DNA of 64,000 nt from Paenibacillus agri (GTDB lineage: Bacteria; Bacillota; Bacilli; Paenibacillales; Paenibacillaceae). Position 1 is the first letter of the stretch. Every line of letters starts with the position of its first letter. Both the position numbers and the translations under genes were made by a program. Below are positions 50,148 to 59,245 of this stretch, piece after piece. The stretch spans positions 124,001 to 188,000 of the forward strand of contig NZ_JABWCS010000215.1 in the NCBI RefSeq assembly GCF_013359945.1, written 5' to 3'. The notes beneath the pieces are model-generated. The model searched no databases. It saw only the letters and a program-made list of their open reading frames with translations, and had not been told where the DNA came from.

Positions 50148-51569
50148 ATGACAATTTCATGCGACGTGGCAGTGCTAGGTGGGGGAACCGGGGGTTATGT
50201 GGCCGCAATCCGTGCTGCACAATTGGGGAAATCTGTTGTCGTCATCGAAATGGACAAACTGGGCGGAACGTGCCTGCATCGTGGCTGTATTCCAAGCAAG
50301 TCGCTCTTGCGCAGCGCCGAGGTGTACGCGGAAATACAGGAGAGCGAAAGCTACGGCATTGAGACTAATGGCGTAAAGCTTGTATTCCCAAAAGTACAGC
50401 AGCGTAAGGAATCCGTAGTCGATCAACTTCATCAAGGCGTACAGTATCTGATGCGCAAAAATAAAATACAAGTCATCAAAGGGAAAGGGCGCGTCACTGG
50501 CCCTTCTATTTTTTCTCCACGCAGTGGTGCCGTGGCGGTGGAGCTGGAAGATGGCGAGATGGAGACCGTTGTCTCAGAGCATCTCATTATCGCTACCGGT
50601 TCCCGTCCGCGTGTTCTGCCAGGACTTCAGCCTGACGGCAAGATGATCCTCAGCAGTGAAGAAGCCTTGACGCTGGAAGAGCTTCCTGCTTCGATGATCA
50701 TCGTCGGCGGTGGAGTTATTGGTGTAGAGTGGGCTTCCATGCTTGCTGATTTCGGTGTGGACGTGACAGTGGTGGAAGCCGCAAACCAGCTTCTGCCGCA
50801 GGAAGATGAGGAAGTGGCACGTGAACTGCAGCGCCTTCTGAAGAAAAGAGGCGTTAAGATTCTGACAGGTACGACTGTAGATGAAGAGAGCTTTAGCAGC
50901 AGCGGGGATACGCTGTCCATCGAAGCAACTAAAGGTGAGCAGCGGCAGGTTCTGACAGCAGAGAAGCTGCTCGTATCCGTAGGACGGGTAGCCAATGTGG
51001 AGAATATTGGTCTAGAGAACACAGACATCCGCGTAGAGAAGGGTGTTATCTCCGTCAACGCCAACATGCAAACTAGCGAACCGCATATCTATGCGATCGG
51101 TGACTGCATTGGCGGATTGCAGCTGGCCCATGCGGCAAGCCATGAAGGCATCCGGGCCGTGAATCATCTAGCCGGGGAGCTGCTTCATCCGTATCATCCC
51201 CACCTTGTTCCCCGCTGTGTGTACACACGGCCTGAGGTTGCAAGTGTCGGTTATACGGAAAAGGAAGCTAAGGCTTTAGGGCATGATGTTGTCACTGGCA
51301 AGTTTCCTTTCTCGGCCATTGGCAAAGCTATTGTATATGGCCTGCAAGACGGGTTCGTAAAGGTTGTGACTGATCGCAGCAGCCGTGACATTCTGGGTGT
51401 GCAGATGATCGGGCCACATGTGACCGATCTGATCGGGGAAGCGGCGCTGGCCCAGCTGCTGGATGCGACGCCATGGGAAGTCGGCGAGGCGATCCATGCG
51501 CATCCGACGTTGTCGGAGATCGTGGGCGAAGCCATGTTGGCAGTGGATGGTAAAGCAATTGGCTTGTAA
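50148..51569 (+). CDS. lpdV: Dihydrolipoyl dehydrogenase (E3 of branched-chain complex)
   Basis: 473 residues. FAD motif GGGTGGYVAAIRAA, redox pair in GGTCLHRGCIPSK, NAD motif GGGVIGVEWASM, and the His-Glu pair HAHPTLSE. Regenerates the oxidised lipoyl group on E2. The N-terminal Met follows CTGGAGGATACATATC. First gene of the bkd cluster; 280 bases separate it from E1-alpha, with a possible -10 TATAAT at about 51682. Confidence 0.94.
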   Translation: MTISCDVAVLGGGTGGYVAAIRAAQLGKSVVVIEMDKLGGTCLHRGCIPSKSLLRSAEVYAEIQESESYGIETNGVKLVFPKVQQRKESVVDQLHQGVQYLMRKNKIQVIKGKGRVTGPSIFSPRSGAVAVELEDGEMETVVSEHLIIATGSRPRVLPGLQPDGKMILSSEEALTLEELPASMIIVGGGVIGVEWASMLADFGVDVTVVEAANQLLPQEDEEVARELQRLLKKRGVKILTGTTVDEESFSSSGDTLSIEATKGEQRQVLTAEKLLVSVGRVANVENIGLENTDIRVEKGVISVNANMQTSEPHIYAIGDCIGGLQLAHAASHEGIRAVNHLAGELLHPYHPHLVPRCVYTRPEVASVGYTEKEAKALGHDVVTGKFPFSAIGKAIVYGLQDGFVKVVTDRSSRDILGVQMIGPHVTDLIGEAALAQLLDATPWEVGEAIHAHPTLSEIVGEAMLAVDGKAIGL

Positions 51570-51853
51570 AATGGGCTGCGAGGGACTTGAGGGACAGCAG
51601 AGAACGGGTTCTGCTGCCCAAACGGCTTCAAAAGGGCTGTCAAACGTTTATTTCCGGCTTTTCTTTTTGAGTAAGTTGGGATTATAATAGACTCAAGCCA
51701 AGTCTTAGTACCTGGTTTTAAGATCAGGGTATAGGTGGTCCTGAAACAGTCTAAGATTTGAGGCTACATGAACAAGCGTATGCTTCCAAAGCCGTTTCGT
51801 ATGAAGGAGCTGAAAGAAGTTGCGCTTACCAAACTTTAGGAGGTACCTCACTT

Positions 51854-52885
51854 ATGGAATTGCAAGGTACTGTAGAAACGGTTAACCGACATAAGCAGCT
51901 TGGACTCAGCGACGGCCAGGTCATTGATATGTACAGATATATGCAGCTCTCTCGCAAATACGATGAGCGCAGCCTGCTGTTGCAGCGCGCCGGGAAGATT
52001 AACTTCCATGTCTCTGGTATCGGCCAGGAGGCGGCTCAGGTTGCAGCCGCTTTTGCACTAGACCGGCAGAACGATTATTTTTTGCCATATTACCGTGACT
52101 ATGCTTTCGTGCTCTCAGTGGGGATGACGGTGCGTGAATTGATGTTGTCTGTCTTCGCTAAAGCGGAAGACCCCAATAGCGGTGGCCGGCAGATGCCGGG
52201 TCATTTCGGCAGCAAACGCCTGCGGATCGTGACCGGCTCAAGTCCGGTAACGACTCAGGTACCACATGCGGTTGGCTTTGCGCTGGCTGCCAAGATGCAG
52301 AAGAAGCCGTTTGTTTCTTTTGTTACCTTTGGTGAAGGCTCCAGTAACCAGGGGGATTTTCATGAAGCGTGCAACTTTGCTGGGGTCAACAAGCTTCCGG
52401 TTATTATTATGTGCGAGAACAACCAGTACGCCATCTCCATTCCAGCCCACCGCCAGCTTGGCGGGAAGGTCAGCGACCGCGCGCTAGGTTACGGATTCCC
52501 GGGTATTCGTGTTGACGGTAACGATCCGCTGGAAGTATATCGAGTGGTGAAGGAAGCCCGCGAACGTGCGCTGGCGGGTGAAGGTCCTACCTTGATTGAA
52601 GCGATGATGTATCGTCTCGGACCACACTCGACTTCTGACAACGATCTGGCTTACCGGACGAAGGAAGAGGTTGACGAGAACTGGAAAAAGGACGGCGTAG
52701 CCCGTTTCCGCGATTATTTGACAGCTCTGGGACTGTGGAGTGAGGAGCAGGAACGCGATCTCGTTGCAGAGTACAATCTGGAGCTGAAAGAAGCTATTGA
52801 ATACGCCGACAATGCACCGTTCCCGAAACCGGAAGAAACGCTGCTGCATGTGTACAGCGATTCCCAGTCACAAGGAGGGGTATAA
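51854..52885 (+). CDS. bkdAA: Branched-chain 2-oxoacid dehydrogenase E1 alpha
   Basis: 343 residues. Thiamine-diphosphate enzyme alpha subunit with GQEAAQVAAAF, DYFLPYYRDYAFVLSVGMT, GGRQMPGHFG and the GEGSSNQGDFHEACNFAGV TPP-binding stretch. The ATG at 51854 follows TTTAGGAGGTACCTCACTT; an upstream in-frame GTG would add 32 residues with no site. Four bases before E1 beta. Confidence 0.94.
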   Translation: MELQGTVETVNRHKQLGLSDGQVIDMYRYMQLSRKYDERSLLLQRAGKINFHVSGIGQEAAQVAAAFALDRQNDYFLPYYRDYAFVLSVGMTVRELMLSVFAKAEDPNSGGRQMPGHFGSKRLRIVTGSSPVTTQVPHAVGFALAAKMQKKPFVSFVTFGEGSSNQGDFHEACNFAGVNKLPVIIMCENNQYAISIPAHRQLGGKVSDRALGYGFPGIRVDGNDPLEVYRVVKEARERALAGEGPTLIEAMMYRLGPHSTSDNDLAYRTKEEVDENWKKDGVARFRDYLTALGLWSEEQERDLVAEYNLELKEAIEYADNAPFPKPEETLLHVYSDSQSQGGV

Positions 52886-52888
52886 GCG

Positions 52889-53875
52889 ATGGCTATGATG
52901 GAATATATTGACGCTATTCGGCTGGCGATGAAGGAAGAGATGGAGCGCGATGACTCCGTGTTCGTACTGGGTGAGGATGTAGGCGTGAAGGGCGGCGTGT
53001 TCACGACGACCAAGGGCCTTCAGGAACAGTTCGGCGAAGAGCGTGTGCTGGATACACCACTTGCGGAATCCGCGATTGCCGGGGTTGCCATCGGTGCAGC
53101 CATGTATGGTATGAAGCCGATTGCTGAGATGCAGTATTCGGATTTCATGCTGCCAGCCACCAACCAAATTATTAGTGAAGCGGCTAAAATCCGTTACCGT
53201 TCCAATAATGATTGGGACTGTCCATTGGTGATCCGTGCGCCTATCGGCGGCGGTATCTTCGGGGGGTTGTACCATTCACAGTGTGCTGAATCCATTTTCT
53301 TCGGTACACCAGGCCTGAAGATTGTAGCTCCTTATTCGGCCTATGATGCCAAAGGACTGCTGAAGGCCGCTGTACGTGACCCTGATCCGGTATTGTTCTT
53401 CGAACATAAGAAATGCTACAAGCTGATCAAAGGGGACGTTCCTGAGGGTGACTACACAGTGCCGATCGGCGAAGCGAACCTGCTGCGCGAAGGTAGCGAT
53501 ATTACGGTTATCGGCTATAGCCTCCCAATGCATTTTGCCATGCAGGCAGCGGAAGAGCTGGAACGTGAGGAGGGTATCACAGCGCATATCCTTGATCTGC
53601 GCACGTTGCAGCCACTTGATACCGCTGCGATTATCGCAGCAGTTCGTCAAACGGGCAAAGTGCTGATCGTCCATGAAGACAATAAATTTGGCGGTGTAGG
53701 CGGCGAGGTTGCAGCCATTATTGCCGAGCATTGCCTGTTCGACCTGGATGCGCCAATCTTCAGACTCTGTGGTCCCGATGTACCTGCCATGCCAATCAGC
53801 CCGCCAATGGAGAAATTCTTCATGCTTAGCAAGGATAAAGTGAAGGCGGAGATGCTTCGCCTGGCGCAATACTAA
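52889..53875 (+). CDS. bkdAB: Branched-chain 2-oxoacid dehydrogenase E1 beta
   Basis: 328 residues. GEDVGVKGGVFTTTKGLQ, TPLAESAIAGVAIGAA and PIGGGIFGGLYHSQ are typical of E1 beta. The three-base gap to E1 alpha (and CAAGGAGGGGTATAAGCG) favours coupling. Followed by the hairpin-repeat region. Confidence 0.95.
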   Translation: MAMMEYIDAIRLAMKEEMERDDSVFVLGEDVGVKGGVFTTTKGLQEQFGEERVLDTPLAESAIAGVAIGAAMYGMKPIAEMQYSDFMLPATNQIISEAAKIRYRSNNDWDCPLVIRAPIGGGIFGGLYHSQCAESIFFGTPGLKIVAPYSAYDAKGLLKAAVRDPDPVLFFEHKKCYKLIKGDVPEGDYTVPIGEANLLREGSDITVIGYSLPMHFAMQAAEELEREEGITAHILDLRTLQPLDTAAIIAAVRQTGKVLIVHEDNKFGGVGGEVAAIIAEHCLFDLDAPIFRLCGPDVPAMPISPPMEKFFMLSKDKVKAEMLRLAQY

Positions 53876-53899
53876 CATTTATTAGTCTTTGCGGAGCGA

Positions 53900-54093
53900 A
53901 TGCTTTCGAAGCGAGTTTTACTGCGGAGTAGCCCCAGGGAGTATACCTCCGTAAAACTAAGAGTATGCTTCCGAAGCAAGTTTTACTGCGGAGTAGCCCC
54001 AGGAAGCATGGCTCCGTAAAACTAAGTGTATGCTTCCGAAGCTAAGTTTTACTGCGGAGTAATCCAAGAAGTATACCTCCGTAAAACTTTTAA
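53900..54093 (+). repeat. 65-bp hairpin repeat, three tandem copies, between E1 beta and E2 genes
   Basis: Copies start at 53900, 53965 and 54030 (period 65 bases, the last truncated). Each has AGTTTTAC(T)GCGGAG near its left end and CTCCGTAAAACT near its right end, which pair into a long stem. No gene inside. The last copy ends just before the AAGGAG that serves bkdB. Confidence 0.85.
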
Positions 54094-54104
54094 GGAGTGA
54101 AATT

Positions 54105-55541
54105 ATGTCTGACAATCAAAAGTTGACCGACGTGGTTATGCCCCAGCTCGCGGAATCGCTTGTGTCGGCAACCATCGGCAAATGGCTGAAGAAACCGGGC
54201 GATCCGGTGGAGCAGTATGAGCCGTTGTGTGAACTTATTACGGATAAAGTAAACGCTGAGCTGCCATCCACTGTTGATGGAATTATGGGCGAGCTTCTGG
54301 CTGAGGAAGGCCAGACGATTAGCGTAGGCGAAGTGATTTGTCGTATTGCTGTACCTGTATCGCCTTCTGAAGCGGCTTCAGCCGCGGCTAGCGCTGCTTC
54401 ACAACCTATAGCTGCTGCGGGAGTACCGGCACCAGTGGCTCCGACTGCTAGCAGACCTGCGCTTTCTGCTTCATCTGCGGATGCTCCGATGCGTGCCCGC
54501 TATTCTCCAGCTGTTCAGACGCTGGCAGCGGAGCATAACATTGATTTGACTGCGGTTACTGGTACAGGGATGGGCGGACGCATCACCCGCAAAGATGTGC
54601 TGTCGTATTTGGAAGCTGGAGGTGCCGCTACTGCTGGGCAAAATGCACCACAAGCACAAGCACCAGCTCCTACTCCTGCACAAGCACCAACGTACGCACA
54701 GGCGCCAACACCTACAGTTCCATTTGCACCGCCGATAGCAGAAGGTTCATCCGCATCGCATGAGCCAGTCCGCCATTCTGGACTGCATCTGAGTGAATCT
54801 CCGCGCATTCCGTCGGTTGAAATTGAAGGGGCACAAAATGGCGCTTCCGAATACTTGATTGATGTCACACCGATCCGCAATACCATTGCGACCAGAATGC
54901 GCCAGAGTGTGTCAGAAATTCCACATGCTTGGACCATGATTGAAGTGGATGTCACCAATCTCGTGGCTCTGCGCAACAAGCTAAAGGATGATTTCAAGCG
55001 CAAGGAAGGTATCAATCTGACTTATCTGGCGTTTATGATGAAAGCAGTGGTTAGTGCAATTAAGGATTATCCGATCATGAACTCGGTCTGGGCCGTTAAC
55101 AAAATCATCGTGAAGCGCGATATTAACATCTCGCTGGCCGTCGGCACGGAAGACTCCGTAATGACTCCGGTCATTAAGAAGGCCGATCAGAAGAATATCG
55201 CTGGTCTGGCTCGCGAAATTGATGAACTGGCTCAGAAGACACGGGAGGGCAAGCTGCGTATCGACGATATGCAAGGTGGAACCTTTACGGTCAACAATAC
55301 CGGCTCATTTGGTTCGATTTTGTCTTATCCAATAATTAACTATCCGCAGGCAGCAATCCTGACCTTTGAATCCATCGTGAAAAAGCCCGTTGTCATCAAC
55401 GACATGATTGCCGTGCGTTCTATGGCGAACATCTGTCTGTCGCTGGATCACCGGATTCTTGACGGTGTGATATGTGGACGCTTTTTGCAGCGTGTAAAAG
55501 ATAATATTGAAGGCTATACGCCGGAAACGAAGCTTTACTGA
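54105..55541 (+). CDS. bkdB: Branched-chain 2-oxoacid dehydrogenase E2 (lipoyl acyltransferase)
   Basis: 478 residues. N-terminal lipoyl domain with Lys48 in ITDKVNAE, an Ala/Pro-rich linker, a peripheral subunit-binding domain (YSPAVQTLAAEHN, TGTGMGGRITRKDVL), a second long Pro/Ala/Gln linker (about 180-220), and the acyltransferase domain ending with LSLDHRILDG, containing the catalytic His. AAGGAG precedes its ATG. Makes branched acyl-CoA primers for iso/anteiso fatty acids. Confidence 0.94.
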   Translation: MSDNQKLTDVVMPQLAESLVSATIGKWLKKPGDPVEQYEPLCELITDKVNAELPSTVDGIMGELLAEEGQTISVGEVICRIAVPVSPSEAASAAASAASQPIAAAGVPAPVAPTASRPALSASSADAPMRARYSPAVQTLAAEHNIDLTAVTGTGMGGRITRKDVLSYLEAGGAATAGQNAPQAQAPAPTPAQAPTYAQAPTPTVPFAPPIAEGSSASHEPVRHSGLHLSESPRIPSVEIEGAQNGASEYLIDVTPIRNTIATRMRQSVSEIPHAWTMIEVDVTNLVALRNKLKDDFKRKEGINLTYLAFMMKAVVSAIKDYPIMNSVWAVNKIIVKRDINISLAVGTEDSVMTPVIKKADQKNIAGLAREIDELAQKTREGKLRIDDMQGGTFTVNNTGSFGSILSYPIINYPQAAILTFESIVKKPVVINDMIAVRSMANICLSLDHRILDGVICGRFLQRVKDNIEGYTPETKLY

Positions 55542-55594
55542 TCCATACCCGGCCCATCACAGGAAACAGAGACTCACTAAAGGGGACCTGACGC

Positions 55595-56305
55595 ATGGAG
55601 AACTTGAATGAACACAGGCTGCGTATTTCCTATGCATCATTGATGGAATATGGTTCAGCCTGGGAGCTGCAGAAGGAGCTTGTGCAAGGGATTGATCGCG
55701 GAGAGCAGCCGGAGCAGTTGATCCTTTTGCAGCACCCGCCTACCTACACCATCGGATCGCAGAATCATCCTGAGCACCTTCTTCTGGACAGCGTACAGCT
55801 GCAGGAACAAGGAATCGCTTTGTTTGAAATCGACCGTGGCGGGGATATTACATATCATGGTCCTGGACAACTGGTCGGTTATCCGCTGTTGAAGCTGGGG
55901 GAACAGGGCAGAGTAGATCTTCATGGTTATTTGCGCACTTTGGAGGCGGTAATTATTGATTATCTTGCCTCCCATGGCATTGTGGGCAGCCGCAAGCCGG
56001 AATATACAGGAGTATGGGTAGGCGATGAAAAGATTTGCGCAATCGGTGTGAAGTTTAATAAAAGCAAGCACCGCAGGGGCTTTATTACCAGCCATGGCTT
56101 TGCTTTTAACATTTCTGCCGGCATTGCCCGTCAAGGCTTTCAGGGCATTGTTCCATGCGGCATTACGGAGTACGGGGTAACCTCCTTGGAGGAATGCGTT
56201 GGCCGCGTAATGGAAGTTGAGGAAGTTGCACAGTCGATAATTCCTTATTTTCTGCAGCATTTTCCTTTTGATAGTGAAGCCATGTCGTCCTGGAATGAAC
56301 TTTAA
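55595..56305 (+). CDS. lipB: Lipoyl(octanoyl) transferase LipB
   Basis: 236 residues. Motif RGGDITYHGPGQLVGYPLL and the conserved Cys in IVPCGITEYGVTSLE. Transfers octanoyl groups from acyl carrier protein to lipoyl domains; its place behind bkdB fits lipoylation of that E2. Starts at ATG after AAAGGGGACCTGACGC. Confidence 0.94.
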   Translation: MENLNEHRLRISYASLMEYGSAWELQKELVQGIDRGEQPEQLILLQHPPTYTIGSQNHPEHLLLDSVQLQEQGIALFEIDRGGDITYHGPGQLVGYPLLKLGEQGRVDLHGYLRTLEAVIIDYLASHGIVGSRKPEYTGVWVGDEKICAIGVKFNKSKHRRGFITSHGFAFNISAGIARQGFQGIVPCGITEYGVTSLEECVGRVMEVEEVAQSIIPYFLQHFPFDSEAMSSWNEL

Positions 56306-56335
56306 GTGTGATGGGTCCGGGAAAATGGCAAGTCC

Positions 56336-56372
56336 AAATAGCGGCCGGGAGAACCCTGGCCGCTATTATTAT
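56336..56372 (+). terminator. Terminator between lipB and prli42
   Basis: AATAGCGGCC...GGCCGCTATT stem with ATTAT tail; ends convergent genes on both sides. Confidence 0.75.
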
Positions 56373-56390
56373 CGTTGCCTGTGCAGGAAA

Positions 56391-56492
56391 TTAGCCGGCA
56401 AGGAAGGGCTCGATGACAACCAGCAAGGTGGATGCGATCATAGCGATCAGCATAACGTAGATAATGATGCGGAACCATTTTTGACGTTGCAT
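56391..56492 (-). CDS. prli42: Stressosome-associated small membrane protein Prli42
   Basis: 33 residues: MQRQKWFRIIIYVMLIAMIA followed by STLLVVIEPFLAG. One membrane segment after a basic N-terminus, matching the Prli42 pattern found in Listeria and other Bacillota (it tethers the stressosome to the membrane). AAAAGGAGTCACTC precedes the ATG. Too short for many annotation programs. Confidence 0.85.
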   Translation of the reverse strand: MQRQKWFRIIIYVMLIAMIASTLLVVIEPFLAG

Positions 56493-56579
56493 GAGTGACT
56501 CCTTTTGAATTAGTTTAAGTTATGAACATATCACAATTACAAACTATTGTAACGTATCCGTGAAAGAGAGGGAAGTCCA

Positions 56580-57707
56580 GTGATTGTACAGGACCGATTG
56601 ATTGAGGAATTTATGGAGCTTGTCCGTGTGGACAGCGAGACGGGAAATGAACGGGAAATCGCCGATGTGTTGACGAGCAAGTTCAAAGCACTGGGTCTGG
56701 AGGTTGTCGAAGATGATTCCCAAGAGCGGACAGGACATGGAGCAGGCAATTTGTTTGTAACGTGGCCTGCAGTGCAAGGGGTTACGGCGCCTAAGCTGCT
56801 GTTTACCTGCCACATGGACACAGTGGTGCCGGGCAAAGGAATTAAGCCAACCCTGCATGAAGACGGCTGGATTACAAGTGACGGAAGCACGATTCTGGGT
56901 GCTGATGATAAAGCCGGATTAGCAGCACTTTTTGAAGCGATCCGGGTAATCCAAGAGCAAGGTCTGCCGCATGGCCAGATTCAGTTCGTTATCACAGCTG
57001 GTGAGGAGTCCGGCCTGTTGGGTGCTCGAGCTATGGATCCTAAGCATCTGGATGCTGAGATTGGCTTTGCATTGGACTCCAATGGTGAAGTTGGCGCCAT
57101 TGCGGTGTCTGCACCGACTCAGGCGAGAATTACAATGCAAATCTACGGGAAGTCGGCGCATGCCGGGGTCAATCCGGAGGATGGCATCAGCGCTATTCAG
57201 GTGGCGAGTAAAGCGATCTCGGCGATGAAGCTGGGCCGAATTGACAGCGAAACTACTGCCAACATCGGCAAATTCGCGGGCGGTGGCCCGACGAATGTTG
57301 TTTGTGACCATGTACAGCTCGATGCGGAAGCTCGCAGTATTGTGCAGGAGAAGGTGGACCGGCAGATCGAATCCATGCGCGAAGCGCTGGAGACAACCGT
57401 TCGTGAACACGGCGCAGAATGTGAATTCCGCAGCGAAGTGATCTATCCGGCGTTCAGCTTCAACCAGCATGATCCTGTTGTGCAGCTTGCGGACCGTGCG
57501 ATCATCTCGCTTGGTCTGACGACCCGCCTATTCGCTTCCGGCGGTGGCAGCGATGCCAACGTGTTCAATGGTCTGAAGGTGCCGACAGTCAATCTTGCCA
57601 TTGGTTACGAGCATATTCACACAACCCAAGAGCGGATCAAGGCTGCGGATATCGCTAAAGCCGCCGAACTGGTGGTTGCGATCATTCAGGAAAACATTAA
57701 GGGATAG
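56580..57707 (+). CDS. M20 family peptidase, tripeptidase-like (YqjE type)
   Basis: 375 residues starting at GTG. Metal ligands in FTCHMDTVVPG, GADDKAG, AGEESGLLGA, plus the late NLAIGYEHIHTTQE motif. Peptidase T-like family; cleaves short peptides. Starts after GAGAGGGAAGTCCA. Divergent neighbour of prli42. Confidence 0.9.
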   Translation: MIVQDRLIEEFMELVRVDSETGNEREIADVLTSKFKALGLEVVEDDSQERTGHGAGNLFVTWPAVQGVTAPKLLFTCHMDTVVPGKGIKPTLHEDGWITSDGSTILGADDKAGLAALFEAIRVIQEQGLPHGQIQFVITAGEESGLLGARAMDPKHLDAEIGFALDSNGEVGAIAVSAPTQARITMQIYGKSAHAGVNPEDGISAIQVASKAISAMKLGRIDSETTANIGKFAGGGPTNVVCDHVQLDAEARSIVQEKVDRQIESMREALETTVREHGAECEFRSEVIYPAFSFNQHDPVVQLADRAIISLGLTTRLFASGGGSDANVFNGLKVPTVNLAIGYEHIHTTQERIKAADIAKAAELVVAIIQENIKG

Positions 57708-57735
57708 GCTGACCGCAGCTTCCCCTCTACACTTA

Positions 57736-57793
57736 ACCAAAAGAGCTGTTATCTAACCGGCATTGTGCCAGTTCAGATGACAGCTCTTTTTTC
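57736..57793 (+). terminator. Terminator after M20 peptidase
   Basis: AAAAGAGCTGTTATCT...AGATGACAGCTCTTTTTTC, a long near-perfect stem. Confidence 0.85.
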
Positions 57794-58421
57794 AAGAGAA
57801 CAAGGGGATGGAAAAACTGCATGGGTAATGTGCAAATGTAAGGTAGGTGAGGGATACATGAAGAGGTGAAGTAGATGTTCGAGTTACATGAAGAAGTGAA
57901 GTAGCTGCGAATCACTTAAAGAAGTGAAGTAAATGCGGATTACTTGGAAAGTTGAGTCACTGGGTAGCATTCGTAGGTGGGGAGAGCTACATGTCAAGTG
58001 GAATAACTGGAAAAAGTCCCGCTAATTCCTGCGGAATCGTTACATTACAAAAAATAACAGGACTCACTCCTGTTATTTCAGACTTAAGCCTAGTTTGTTA
58101 GTTGAAACCTCTGGAATAGCAGGAGCTTTTCCCGTTAATTAGCTCCTAATGAGAAAATTGAGTTAAATTAACGGGAAGAATTCCAGTTACGTGTCTCTAT
58201 AGCTGCCCATGTGCTACCCATGTGCTGCCAATGTGCTGTCCGTGAGCTATCCATGTGCTGCCCATGTGCTATCTAGATGTTTTCCATGTGCCATAGGTGT
58301 TGTTGTTTATTACTTTTACTTTGCGGATTATTTGAAGGTAGTTTGAAGTTGATTTAAAAAGTTAATTTTTGAAGTTATTTATAAGAAGTCCATTTAGCAT
58401 TCTGATAAATTAAGAGGTTAT
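57794..58421. repeat. Non-coding region with several simple and palindromic repeats
   Basis: No gene. About 57856-57950 holds three degenerate 28-30-bp units (ACATGAAGAAGTGAAGTAGC...). A hairpin ATAACAGGA...TCCTGTTAT sits at about 58051-58078; TTCCCGTTAATT/AATTAACGGGAA forms a larger palindrome at about 58131-58180; and 58203-58290 is eight 11-bp units (CTGCCCATGTG). Confidence 0.75.
58203..58290 (+). repeat. 11-bp tandem repeat, eight units
   Basis: Units CTGCCCATGTG, CTACCCATGTG, CTGCCAATGTG and so on follow each other without gap from 58203 to 58290. Not a multiple of three, and stop codons appear in any frame, so it is not coding. Confidence 0.9.
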
Positions 58422-58595
58422 TTACCCAGCCTTGGGCGTGTGGACCCGCGCTTCGTCATGGAGGGAGAGGACGTAAGCCAGCGGCATATCCCTCCCGTAC
58501 CTCTCGATCCATTCGGCCAGCATGGCCTTAATTTGCGCTGGTGACCCTGCCATCATGACGGCGGCTGAGCTTGTACGGCTGAAGAACTTGTTCAT
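58422..58595 (-). CDS. MciZ-like small protein (candidate Z-ring inhibitor)
   Basis: 57 residues: MNKFFSRTSSAAVMMAGSPA, then QIKAMLAEWIERYGRDMPLA and a short tail. The segment AVMMAGSPAQIKAMLAEW lines up with the MciZ segment around GKAWEIRAKLKEY. It lies beside nudF, divergently transcribed. B. subtilis mciZ, as I recall, is near nudF. Longer than B. subtilis MciZ (40 residues). The family call is tentative; the gene itself has a reasonable ribosome binding site (AAGAAGG). Confidence 0.6.
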   Translation of the reverse strand: MNKFFSRTSSAAVMMAGSPAQIKAMLAEWIERYGRDMPLAYVLSLHDEARVHTPKAG

Positions 58596-58623
58596 TGTCC
58601 GTTACCTTCTTTCCTGATAAGTT

Positions 58624-58632
58624 TGCTATAAT
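58624..58632 (+). promoter_or_regulatory. Extended -10 promoter element ahead of nudF
   Basis: TGCTATAAT is the extended -10 type, 41 bases before the nudF start; no clear -35 is visible. Confidence 0.55.
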
Positions 58633-58672
58633 ACACCGTATGCAGAACAGAGACAAAGGAGACCAGAATGTG

Positions 58673-59245
58673 ATGGAAAATCAAAAAAGACACAGCAATC
58701 CGGCCCTGGATGAAGTAACCTTGTCCACTCAGCCGATTTTTGACGGGAAGATTATTACCCTGCAGGTGGATACGGTCCAACTGCCGGATGGAAATACTGC
58801 GACCCGTGAGGTCGTGAAGCATCCTGGCGCTGTTGCGGTGCTGGCACTGAACAATAACAAGCTACTGGTGGTGGAACAGTACCGGCAGCCGATGCTTCGG
58901 ACCGAGGTCGAGATTCCGGCAGGCAAGCTGGACCCGGGCGAAGATCCACTGACGGCGGCGCACCGGGAGTTACAAGAAGAGACAGGCTTTCATAGCGGCG
59001 ATCTGAAGCATCTGAAGTCGTTCTACACTTCACCCGGCTTTGCCGACGAAATCATTCATTTGTATGTCACAGAGAATGCTCAGGTTGGAGAGATGGCTTT
59101 GGATGAGGATGAGTTTCTGGAGGTATCTGAGCTGACATTGGAGGAAGCGTATCAATATATTGCGGACGGGCGTATTGCCGACGCTAAAACGATGATGGCC
59201 GTGTACACCTGGCATCTGTATACGCTGACCGGACAATGGCACTAA
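58673..59245 (+). CDS. nudF: ADP-ribose pyrophosphatase (Nudix)
   Basis: 190 residues from ATG 58673 (or GTG 58670), after AAAGGAG. Nudix box G(x5)EDPLTAAHRELQEETGF. Also KHPGAVAVLAL, VEQYRQPMLRTEVEIPAGKL and FYTSPGFADE, which match NudF. Hydrolyses ADP-ribose. Its stop overlaps the endoQ start by 10 bases. Confidence 0.92.
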   Translation: MENQKRHSNPALDEVTLSTQPIFDGKIITLQVDTVQLPDGNTATREVVKHPGAVAVLALNNNKLLVVEQYRQPMLRTEVEIPAGKLDPGEDPLTAAHRELQEETGFHSGDLKHLKSFYTSPGFADEIIHLYVTENAQVGEMALDEDEFLEVSELTLEEAYQYIADGRIADAKTMMAVYTWHLYTLTGQWH

